Origin: Branchiostoma floridae
Taxonomy: Eukaryota; Chordata; Leptocardii; Amphioxiformes; Branchiostomatidae
Direction of reading: 5' to 3'
Assembly: GCF_000003815.2 (NCBI RefSeq)
Contig: NC_049985.1
Span: 11,822,019-11,886,018, forward strand
Length of the DNA stretch: 64,000 nt
The translations under genes were made by a program, and so were the position numbers. The notes beneath the pieces were generated by a model. That model was not told where the DNA came from, did no database searches, and worked only from the letters and a program-made list of their open reading frames with translations. Shown one piece after another: positions 11,581-22,799 of the stretch (positions are counted from its first letter, which is position 1; each line of letters starts with the position of its first letter).

Positions 11581-12877
11581 GTCTTTTCTAACTGTCGTCG
11601 TCCTATTCATTGTTGGGCATATGCTGAGTAATAATAGATTGACGCCAAAAACTGTTGTTCTGAGTTCGATAACCAGGCTTCACGTTGAGAACTACACCAA
11701 ACCCCTGCGGCAAATTGCTGTCCACGCTGTGCGAACTGATGTGCCTCATCAGGGTTCACACGTCGTGTTTCAACAGACCGGGCACTTCTTCATCCTCTTC
11801 TTCGGCATTTCGCTGCAGAAGAACAGATACCAGGAAAACGAGGTTGGTAGTGCAGGACTCGCTGAAACTGGTAGAAAACTCTCGGAAAGACGTTGAAAAT
11901 GTCAAGGATCCCCGCACAGAAAACACCTGCTGCCTTAAGCTTGTCCAGATCTAGGCTGGTCGTGTGACTGGACTGCCTTATAAGGCCTAGGTCCCAATTC
12001 CCAACCCGGCCCGGTAGCTTTCGGAAATGAAAAAAAAAAATATTATGTAAAAAGCAACAAAACACTCAGAACGTAAACAAAATGTGTATGTTTCTTGGTG
12101 AACACTTATTTTTCGTTTCCCCAAACATCCCGGCCGGCCCCGGTTTGAAAATGCCCTAAGCCTTAACTGGGCTGGAGTTCAGAGAGTGAGGTCGCGCGCC
12201 AATTTATAGAGCCTACCAATTACTGAATTACTGCCAATAAGTAACTAATTTGACATCTCGTCCGAATCATTCCTTTCAATACTGAGTACATGTATGAGAT
12301 AAAGTTTGTTGAGATTGAAGAAAACTTTATATGGTGGACGAATCGCATAAAGTGCAATTTCTTCTGTTATTCAAACGCAGAGTAGAGGGACAATTGATCC
12401 ATTGAGGTCAGCTTTTAAATGGACAGTTTGACGATCAACAATGGTCAGATTCGCATTAGACTTAACTAAATTGTCTCTACCTTCAATACAACAGGCAGGC
12501 ATAATAGCTGTGGTTTGATTCTATCCATTATAGTTTATTTTTATTCGACAAGGGAGGCAAAATATTCTATTATCTAGTACATGTATGACTTGCATTGAAC
12601 TTAAGTTGCTTGAAATAGTAAAGAAAAAGACAAGAAATATATGTTATCATTATATCCTTACATTTGTTTACAATACATGTATGTAACCTGCAGGTACCAG
12701 GTATTGCTTAAGAACGTTTATTTAGGAATTGTTAAAGGCTATTTTTTTGTTTGCTGGTTTGCATGTTGAAACAACCAAACGTTTGAATATAACATAATAG
12801 TAGCAACCAAAGATGCTGAAAGGAATAATCCATCACTAACATGACTAACAGTTAATAATATTCTCCTAAACTCTATT
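11581..12877. other. Non-coding stretch; probably 3' UTR and flank of the EDAR-like gene
   Basis: No coding exon is recognised. A minus-strand AATAAA (12534-12539) lies about 340 bases past the stop codon at 12878 and could be the polyadenylation signal. The rest is AT-rich and unremarkable. Confidence 0.4.
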
Positions 12878-15800
12878 CTACACTTGCATCTCGTCAGAAA
12901 AATTCATTGTCTTGTGGAGTGACACACAAGCTGCTTCAAGTGCATCAAATCTTTTTATAGCAGCTACATTATTGAGAAGATCCATTATGCTACAATTGTT
13001 TCTTGTCCCTAGAAGCTGAAGAAGGTTGCTCATTCCTTGCAGATTTTGTAACATGGGTCTCTTGACCCCAAATCTGTCTGCAAGATGTTCCCAGTAGCAG
13101 TATGCTCCTTCTTTCTCAGGTGGAGGGTCCAGGTAGTTGGACAGCACATCCCTTGTATCTCTATGGAGCTGCTCAATGCCTTGACCTAGATTCAAGGAAC
13201 AACATGTACAAATTATAGTATTTTCATTTGCAGGATTTTTCATTCAAATTTTGACATTTAGTCTTTCCAAATAAGTTTATTTGGATAACTTAAATAAGAA
13301 GTCACAGAAAATCATAGAAGCAGCAATTTAAAAAGTTGAAGTGTCTGGTAACAAAAAGAATCCTTTTGGATTTCCTTTTAATTAAAAAGATTAGGAAATA
13401 GCACCCGGAAAGGGTGATGAACATTGTTTAACAGCTTTTTCTTACAAATTTATTAGATGTGACAAGACAATAAATTCCATTGCTATTTATTCTGGGAGCA
13501 GGATTCTCTCCTCTGTTTAGTAGACATGGAGACATTGAGCTTACCTCCAAACTTGTCACATGCTGTTTCATACAGTTGTCTGGTTTCTTCAGTCATCTCC
13601 TGAAAGTATACAGATAGCGAGAGGTCAATATGCCTGGATGTAAAGGCTCTGTCACCCCTGAACTTAATTACTAAAAATGGAAAGAATTTGCAATAAATAC
13701 TGACAACTGTTACACGAACTCACCACTTTCTCTGCCTTCTTGAAATATTCTGTTGATAGCTCAATCTGTAGTCGAGCAGTTTGATTCACCAAACGTCCAT
13801 CATCCAACTCCACTAACGGTACTGGCCTGGACCCTTTGTGTACATCATGGTTGGATGTACCAAATGCATTCTGATCCTGGATGAGAACTGAAAGAATGCA
13901 TATTATTATTAAGTGAAAATATGCTTTAAAACTTAGCAATGTCTGATTAGCATGATAGAGTATTGTCAATAGACATATTGTGAAGAAAGGTGTTGAATTG
14001 GAGATCTTGGGACAGATATTATAGGGTTAAATGTTAGCCTAATGAATACAAATCTGCCAAGTATCGTTATAATACATTGTTACAACACTGAATTAAGACA
14101 AAATATTTCTGCTTGACTTAAGAGCTCAGCATTCTTACCTTCGGCAGTTCCCCCTTGAGCTGACCAGTGGACAGCTGTAGAACGGCTGGCCACAGCAGGA
14201 CTAGCTGTTCTGCAGGGTACAGCATTGTTCTGTTTAAATAGTCCCCCTTCTACAGTTCCATTAATAGAGCCTTCTGAACTGCTTGAGGATGGTGAAAGCT
14301 GGTATGACAGCCTGCTCTGCTGGCTGTTACTACCATAGCTGGCTCTCTTGTTGGATCTTTTAGATTGTGCAGTCTTTGGTCCTTTTAATATGAGTTCTGT
14401 TCCACTGGAAGGATCTGAACAGTCATTTGCATCCCCTTGGCTCACATGTACAGGTGTCGTGTCACCATCCTTACTATCAAGAGAACTTGAGGATGAAGCA
14501 TTGGATGAGCTGTTGCCATTTTGTGAGTCATCATCTGAGCTGTCCCCATCGTCTTCCTTGTCTACACTTGATGCAGCAGGTGTGATACTGAATATAGATA
14601 AGGAAAACTTAGATATCAATCACTTAAAACAGCATATTTTATCAAAATTTTCATTTTAAACCATAGAATTTCCTGCATCAAGCTATGGCTAAAGCTACAT
14701 ACCTATTTGAACTCTGAGATTTTGATGGTAGGAGAGTATCTGTTTCTTCTTCTCCTTGTTCTTGAGTCTGTACTTCTCCCAAGTTGATGAGCTCTGTGTC
14801 CAGCTGCGGCACAGCTTCAGGGTCATCTGTGTCATCCCTTTGTTCAGCTGCAGCTTCTGAATCCCCACTTTCAACTGCAGAAACACTGGGACCTGTCACA
14901 AGAATGATTATAAAGTTGACGTCCATGAAGATTAGACATCCAGGTAATAAGATTTGCCAAAAAGCAGTTATTCAAACAACTGGATATGATTTTGGAAACG
15001 GTCAGACGTTTCAGATAGTATCCACTTATAATCTTTTGTCAGTGTCTACTTTTTGGTTTTCGATGAAAAATATGTAAATACAATATCATGCAGAAAGGAA
15101 ATGCATTTTAAAAGGTCAAAATGGTGTAATTCACACTCTTTATGCTCAGCAACAGCACTATTTTAGACATCAATGTTGTTCATTAGATTGCTTAAGCACT
15201 GATTTCTAAATAGTATCCAGCATATAATGTAACTAGAGTTCGGCGACCTCATACCTCCATGAAAATTTAGAGCTTTTGTAAATTTCATGCAAATGACTAC
15301 CATTTACATAATTTATGTATGGCGATGTTCATTATTGACTAACGTACACATGTCACAATTATGAAATTCTCAATATTAGTCATTATGTGGATTTGCTATT
15401 TCTGTATATATTATGCAAATCAGTTCCTCACTAGCATATTTGGTGTCTACTTATCTCTCACCTATCATAAATTACATGTGTTACATTTACGTAAGTTCAG
15501 CTATTGAAAACAATGGAATTGTACAATTTCCTCATTAATTATGCAAATTAAGTCCTCATTTGCATAAAATGTATATCATTATAAACATCTTTGCCTAAGC
15601 TGCCTGCATGCCATAAATGATGGCAATCCATCATTCCTTTCTATAGTTATCCTCTTTGGAGTGTCTTGACAAAAACACCCCTGCAGTTCCACAATTACAT
15701 GTTAGGGGGCTGAAACTTGCCCCACTTTGCCATGACGTTGACAGCTATCTACCACCCAAATATCAAAACCATATCATGTCGGGTACAAGAGATACATTGA

Positions 15801-18600
15801 AAAACTGCTATGATAGAATAAGCTCATTAATTATGCAAATGTAATCTAATATTGCATAATTTGTATTTTATCTTGTATAACATTGTCTAAGGTACCTACA
15901 TACCCAAAATCATGAAAATCCATTGTTTCCTTCTTGAGTTATCCACTTCAGAAGTTTCTGACAAAAATGCCCCTGCTATCCCAAAACCAGACGCTAGGGG
16001 GCCCAAACTTATGTCACTTATTCCTGAGCACAAGAGCTATCTAACACCCAAAAATTGGGACCATATCTTGTTCAGAACACGAGATAGCAAAACCGGAAGT
16101 GGCGCTGCAGTACCAAGGAAAGTTGCTAGGGGGCCCAAAATCTAATCACTTCTAGCTTTCGTCACACCCCACCAACACACCAAATATGAAACTAATCCAT
16201 CCAGCTGTTCTTGAGTTATCTTGTTGACAGACAGACAGACACACACACAAACGCAGGGTAAAATATAACCTCCATGACATATCATGGAGGTAATAATATA
16301 TCTGCAACAATTGTGCAGCAAACTCTTAGCTCAGCTGAAACTGATGTGACGCCTCACTACAAAATTTGTGATAGAACCTGGTGCCTCTCAGTCACCATAG
16401 AAACTGGTCTGTGATAATGATATGAGCGCAGTGCTAGCTGCTACATTCAGCTGCAACCCACTGCACAATTTTTAATCAAACTATAATTAGATGTTAAAAT
16501 GATTCATACCTGGACCAGGATTTCCCCTATTACGACATGGGAGGAATCCACATTTGTGTGCAATGAAAATGACTACTCCAAGCCCAACAAAGACTGCTAT
16601 AACAATTATTGGTATATTGATATACCCATTGGAATCATTTTCTGAAAAATACAAATAGCACAATGGTTAGGCAATGGAGACGAGATGAACAGCAACTTGT
16701 ACTAGTAGTAGTGGTACAGGCACGTGTCACTTAATTTACAAGGTCGCAGGTTTACAAGGTTGAGGATTCACAATGTCAAACAACCTGCAAAATTGTCATC
16801 TCAAAAGAAAAATGCTCAAAAGAAAGGGCACATCAAAATGCAAAATCATAAAATCTACATGTATGTAGATTGATATACAAGCTGAAGTCATAATGTGGCT
16901 TTCCCTTATTTAAAAAAAAATTGATGCAAAAAGGATTTTACTCTCATCTCTCTCATCTAAGTTTAACAAATCATTGTGGTTATTTTAGTTTTCAATGTAG
17001 CCTGTAACTTCTAAATATGTTGTGTATTTGTGCTAAATTTTAACTTTGCATCTTGCATTTCATACCTGATGACAATGAAAGGACATCACTGTTTGATGTT
17101 ACTCTCATGTTCTTTGTTGTTGTAACCGGTTCAGTAGAAATGTCCATAGGAGGCGCAGTGATGGTAACTGTAGTTGTTTTATGAGCATCCAGCCAATCTT
17201 GGCAAAGATATACATAAGGAGTCATCACATGTTTGCAGGGGAGGCAGTTTTCCTCCTCTGGATGGGTGCGGAAGAACCTGCAACAATAATAAAATTGTCT
17301 TAAGTTTGATATCACACGTTCTAAAAAAAAAAGAGTTCAAAGAACTCATGGCACATATGTCATGTTCAATTGGTAATCACTTATGCAAATAAGATTTGAT
17401 TAACATTACAGCTGTCTATCAATCACTTCCTGTCACTCTATGCTATATGTGACTATTATTGGCAGTCTAGTTTCAGAGACTGTCACCTCTGGATGTAATG
17501 GTTGACTTCTGTTGTGGCTCCTAATGTGGCGAGCATATAGAAAATATACAACTTGAAAACATAGACATATCAAAACCAATACATCCCTGTGAGTTAGTAG
17601 CCTCCTCCATTGACCCTGTGACCTGGATTATGTTTGACTTATGACTACGTCTACCACCTCTGACATCTACTTCCTGCCAAGCAGGCAATTTTGACCTTTG
17701 TGGTCATTTTTTCACTCAGACTTTGTGCCACTTTGATGACAGTGTAAGCAAATAACAATGGACACACACAAGAGTACCTGAAACATATCTGGAACACTTT
17801 TGAATACACCATTTATATTTTGCACCAATGTAAGGGCTAGAATTATGTTTACACTCTTTCCATTTTCCTATATCAGGCAGGTTTTCAGATGCTATACACT
17901 TACCCAAAGAGGCAAGGTCCACAGTGACTGTTGGTTGTGGCACTACAGTTCACACTGTAGTGAGAGTTGTCACACAGTTTGCAAGGCTGGCAGCTCTCCT
18001 GGTTGGTTGAATCTGAGAAGGTTGGCCAGGTTGCCAGCGGGTTTGGATCACATGGTGTGCAGGTGGTCAGGGCGCCTTCTCTAAAACCACACGGCTGTAA
18101 AATCCAGATTGAACAGTGATGTCAAAATAGCTCTCCTCGTCATGTCTGCTTTTCTCAAATCTGTACTTAAATGAAACTATAGCGTTTTCTGGATGTAGCA
18201 ATGCCAACGATAATTCTGCATTCCCAAAATGTACCAAGTCTTATAAGATTGCCCTGCCCTGTCCTTGGTGCTGAACAGCAAGTTCTTCACATAACCTTCC
18301 AAACAATTGTACATGTTACTATTCTATAGAAATCCAGGTCAAGACACAAGAATTCTGTACTTCTTTGGATGTATCCCTCTGCCTTGTATCTATCAGTTGA
18401 GTTGTTATTTAAACACACAAAAAGCCCATGTTTTGAGTGGAAGTGTTCTGTATGTTACTTAGACTGTAGATGTGACATCACTAGAATACTTATAGTGCAA
18501 GGCTTCATACTTACTCCCGAGACGCCATACCCAGGGGGGCAGGTGGGACAGGGCAGACACTGTCCATTCTCCAGGTACTCATGTTGTCCACAGGTGGGGG
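12878..18600 (-). CDS. EDAR-like TNF-receptor-superfamily member with death domain (first exon not found)
   Basis: Exons in transcript order: 18600-18515, 18094-17904, 17277-17066, 16641-16510, 14892-14703, 14587-14139, 13887-13724, 13599-13545, 13185-12878. Phases match throughout and give 594 residues. Residues 1-130 are cysteine-rich repeats (TCGQHEYLENGQC, CQPCKLCDN, CGPCLFG, CLPCKH), then a Thr-rich stalk. The membrane helix IPIIVIAVFVGLGVVIFIA fills one exon near residue 180. The cytosolic part is acidic and Ser-rich. The C-terminal death domain (about 500-590) has YWEHLADRFGVKR and IKRFDALEAA, closest in memory to EDAR (WRHLAESFGLKR, IERLDAVESL). EDAR binds ectodysplasin and signals through EDARADD to NF-kB; that role here is inference. 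No signal-peptide exon was found upstream. XEDAR, TROY or an unassigned death receptor are alternatives. Confidence 0.82.
15253..16292. repeat. About 1-kb dispersed element with TACCTCCATGA inverted ends and internal units
   Basis: TACCTCCATGA at the left end is repeated inverted (TCATGGAGGTA) at the right end. Inside are two or more units about 290 bp apart. Each has GAGTTATCC-like text, GACAAAAAYRCCCCTGC, a TAGGGGG core, TATCTAMCACCCAAA and ACAAGAGATA. The right part has short GACA and CA runs (about 16225-16250). It lies in the receptor intron between exons 16510-16641 and 14703-14892. Confidence 0.6.
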
Positions 18601-18840
18601 CTGCTACAACTATGGACCCTGACATTACCTGTGTGGTGGACAGGGTATTGTACTCAAATACTATACTTGGTGCTTCTGATGTAATTGAATATCAAACAAT
18701 CAAAAACCATACTTCTTGCTCTTAATTCTTGCCACTACCTTGATTATGACCTGCTGTTATGACGTCAGCCCACCTGACTAGACTGGCAGAAGACTGCCAG
18801 AAGTGAAAAGATCTTGTGAACAGTCTTACTGCCCCTACGG

Positions 18841-18940
18841 NNNNNNNNNNNNNNNNNNNNNNNNNNNNNNNNNNNNNNNNNNNNNNNNNNNNNNNNNNNN
18901 NNNNNNNNNNNNNNNNNNNNNNNNNNNNNNNNNNNNNNNN
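18841..18940. other. Assembly gap of 100 unknown bases
   Basis: A run of exactly 100 N suggests a scaffold join of unknown true size. The missing signal-peptide exon of the EDAR-like receptor could lie inside it. Confidence 0.99.
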
Positions 18941-19191
18941 TACTTGGGCACGACAAAGTACGTATATACAAAGTGATTTAGGAAGGTACCGGCTTCATCA
19001 CGTTAGAAAGCAATAATGAAAATGTGTAAAATCAGCATAATTCCTTTTCAAGTATCGATATATTCCCCATGTGGAGCCCCAATTAACATAACCAATCAAT
19101 CATAATAATTTTGGCAGTTATGCATGGTTTACACACAAACAACAGTACAAAAAAAATTCATGACTGTCCCCTGTATAATGGTGCGGTCCAA

Positions 19192-19228
19192 AAAGTGGTC
19201 GGTTATTCTAATAACTGACCACTTTTGA
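19192..19228. repeat. Short inverted repeat
   Basis: AAAAGTGGTCGGTTATT is followed by AATAACTGACCACTTTT across a 2-3 base centre, with one mismatch. It could be a MITE remnant or a cruciform-forming site. Confidence 0.6.
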
Positions 19229-20034
19229 GGTTACGGCCTGATAACCCATGGGAAATGGGGGCCTCTGATTGGCCAACTCCATCTGGCTATATGATAATAT
19301 AGCTTAACCTTTCTGTTAGCTTAAACGTGATCCCCTACAATATGCTGCTTCTTCAACCACGTCTAAACAACTTTGCCGATATATGTCAAGGTAGTGGGCG
19401 GCGAGTCTCCGAACAAGGCCCCGCCCGGCCCGAAAGGGTGAACGTCAAGCCGAAAAATAAATGGCGGCGAAAGGTTTAATAAGCACGTTGTTGTTTAACA
19501 CAATTTTTACACACATGTCATGTTGACGTTACGCTGTAACAAATTCTACAGCAGGTAGCGCGTTCTTACCCTACCTTGAGATTACAGGGTACCTATGGAA
19601 TGAGCCACTCTCATGTCTGGCCGCCAAGTGAAGGAATGACTCGCAGAAATATTGTCGCAGGAGGGGGGATTCCCTCCCTGGGATTCCCCTAACTTCCGGT
19701 CCTAACTGACGTATTGAGTTGTGATTGGTCGTCGCCCTAACTTCACCATGACCACAGGTAAACAAAGATGTCGTCATGCATCACATGTTCAATGCCAGCT
19801 GAGAAAAACACCGGTGACTCATGTATTTTCCCCTTGGTGAATCATCAGATGATAAAGAAGCCATCTATGAAATCTACACCAAATTTGGAACAATGTAAGA
19901 CCTCATATGATGTGAGGACCGCATAAGATATGGGGTCAACGTGTGTCACTCGTTCTCATTGAAATGTCGAAAATGGCATTTTTTTGGTCGAAAAATAAAT
20001 CGGCTTTCTTTTCAGTGAATCTAATTACAGGACA

Positions 20035-20396
20035 TGTAACAAACGTTACCGGTAACGTTTGTTACAACAGTAGACTTTACCCTGTTTTCTTCTTAGACCT
20101 TATTGACTACATTATTTAGGTATAAGTGGACGTCCCTAGAAAGTGGGCAGCTTTTTTACACCAGGTCAAATAGAAAGCTTAGACAGCATCGAACAATGGT
20201 AACGTTTGTTACAGTCATTTCTGTACAACATTTTGTTAAGCAAGGTGGGATACAAATGACAGTCAACAACCCTTTCTTGTTTCTTTAGAAAGCCAGAAGT
20301 ACTCTTCCACGTCCTGGATTGGGAAACAACTAGTCTTATACGTGGATAATATAACCATGGCAACCATCGTACTCGTGGTGATAACGTTTGTTACAG
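20035..20396. promoter_or_regulatory. 32-bp perfect palindrome and two further half-copies of its motif
   Basis: Positions 20035-20066 are perfectly self-complementary, centred on ACC|GGT. The right half-motif, TAACGTTTGTTACA, recurs in the same orientation at 20201-20214 and 20382-20395. The three sites are about 150-180 bases apart and lie upstream of the EDAR-like gene. The sequence facts are direct; a regulatory role is inferred. Confidence 0.5.
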
Positions 20397-20926
20397 AATC
20401 TGGCGACAGGCATAAACCTCCTCACACAGCCTCCAAGATCAGTGACAGTAGTGATCAATAAACAACAATAAACAACGTAATCTGTCAGAGGGCCTGGTCA
20501 GCTGGATTCATCTGCCGAACAATCATTCTTGGAACTGAATTGTTACATTTTTGGCAACTATTTGAATTCTTCGTTTTTTAGGGGATGAAATCCCACCCAT
20601 GGCTATAATAATCTTCTTAGCCATTAACCAATACGAATAATGTTGTGCATCTTTTGTAAAACATTACGGGGGTTGTGGAAAAATGAAGGAACCAGTGATG
20701 TTGTCTATAATTTGCTCCATATCAAGGCATAAAGTCAGGCGACAGCATTTCGACATTTAAATGAGAACGAGTGTGTGTGTGTGTGTGTGACGGGGTGGTT
20801 TGCAGCAGTACTTCTTCACCTTTGCTAAATTATTGTTCACATCATAAATATAAGATATTTTTACACTATTGAGCTTCCACCAGTATCATGGCTTGTCAGA
20901 TGTGGGGGTAGTTGTCAAAGATCTCT

Positions 20927-21031
20927 CTCACTCATCCACTCACTCACTTTCACTCACTCACTCCCTCATCCACTCACTCACTTTCACTCACTCACTCACT
21001 CCCTCACTCTCACTCACTCACTCACTCTCAC
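20927..21031. repeat. CTCACT/CTCA simple repeat
   Basis: An imperfect microsatellite of CTCACT, CACTCACT and TTCACT blocks. It encodes only Ser/Leu/Thr/His-rich nonsense and is not a gene. Confidence 0.9.
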
Positions 21032-22799
21032 TAAACGCATTAGCAACATGATATGCCTTTGTAAAAATTAATGCCAGTCCAAATGTCAACTTAAATTACT
21101 CATACACTTGACACATCATTTACCTGAATCATACAGTAAAAAATCAATGACAAAATCTTTATATTGTAACGTTACAATGGCATTTCATTTAATACTTGGC
21201 TACACAAAGGCAAACATTGTCCTTAATACAAAGCAAGTAACATGTAGATCATAATTGCATACCTCTGGTAACAACTATGTCTTAACTCTATGACTCTACC
21301 AGGCCCTAAATGGAAGTGCTAACCTACCTTACTTCAGCAATGATAGGACTCAGTGTGCATCAAGCACTGTTCTGTATATTTCATGTAACATAAATATTAT
21401 CGATATCAGCTCCAAAACGTCCAGAACACAGCTGGGACTTCATACACGTCCAAAACAAATCATCAGCTATTATTCATCATAATTGCTTTTAAAATGACTT
21501 ACATGCCTTTGTAATCCACTCTAAATTGAGTTGGCAGACTGGCAACACCAGGGGAATACAGATGTACCCTGTCTAACCTTCAGTAGCACTCAGCTGACAT
21601 TGTACAATGTACATTCAGTAACCGCATGTACAATGTTCAATTCAATTCTGCTTGCACAATACATGTATTGTCAAACCTAAATGCTGTCTCAATGACATTT
21701 ATATTCAACATTGATTAAACAAACAATAACAATTCAGTGAGATATGAAGCCATAATTTTACACACCAAATTCTGTCATCAAGATATGATGGCTTGAAAGT
21801 ATTTCTGTACCAGAATTTATGTTTTGTATGATTTTGCATGAGTTTCATATTTCACATGTTTTTAAGACTATATTTTTGTCTTATCATTTCTACATTCTAT
21901 CACAAAATACATCATCTATAGACTATAATACAGTATGGCACTGCCACTATATGGCATTAGTTAGAGATGGCACTCACAGTAGGCTATAAAGCATCCTTAG
22001 ATATTGAACTATAACATTGTTTGTATTACCATTACTGAAAAATTGATATTCAGTGTCCACATCAGGGTCTAATGTTCTGTAACTTAATAATTTCATGCTG
22101 GTTTTATATCATGTATAAACAAAGGTTCAAACAAACAAACAATCATGGTAGGAGCCAACATTTTTTTGTGATATTTGAATTTGTGTGAACAATTCTGTAC
22201 AACAGTAGTAATGTACTGGAAATGCATATTCACATGCAGTGTCATCGTAGATTTGTAGTGGAGGGTCTGGGGTGTGAGTGAGCTTGCTGAAGTAATAAAA
22301 TAGAAGCTAAGCCTTAGAAGAAAACCTGATCAACACTTTTCCTTCACAGTAACACTGCCTCATACCTGAATAGCCAGGTACTTTATCATTCTGAAACATT
22401 CTGTTTTCTCGATCTCGTATATACATTAGAGTGTTTCACAACGGTTGTTTCAACTAAAAGAACCTCGTTTTTCTGTGGCAGAATAAAAATATGGAATGAA
22501 TATGCCCCATTTTCAATGCATGCAAATATACACAACTGGAAAGTATGTACTATGTAAATCAAATAAATCCTGCATCAGAGCTACTATCCTTTCTAAGTCA
22601 TGATTTATCACCAAAACTGTCCACTCAAGAACAGATGGCACTAAAACACATTATAAGCACCAAAGAACAATTGAGGCCAGTAAAAGACAACACAATATAC
22701 AAAACTTGTCACAACCGTATTTCTTGCATAGCAGACTGTACTTCACCCCAAACCAAAAGTTCTTAAGGTAAAAGAATACAATGTACCGTATAGTGTACT

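Larger units (their letters stand above)
18601..22799. other. 4.2-kb non-coding interval between EDAR-like and folate receptor genes
   Basis: It holds the assembly gap, a palindrome-derived motif repeated three times (20035-20396), a GT run near 20773 and a CTCACT-type run (20927-21031). The 5' end of the EDAR-like gene should lie here. A G+C-richer stretch at 19.35-19.78 kb, with a minus-strand donor CTCAAG|GTAGGG near 19575, is the best candidate for its promoter and non-coding first exon. No protein-coding exon is supported. Confidence 0.5.

Noticed and set aside
17716-17943. A cysteine-containing minus-strand frame that looked like an extra TNFR repeat
   Set aside because: The exon at 17904-18094 ends in phase 2 (three G before TAAG), which joins directly to 17277; inserting another exon breaks the frame.
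20869-21051. A Ser/Leu/Thr-rich small open frame
   Set aside because: Translation of a CTCACT simple repeat.
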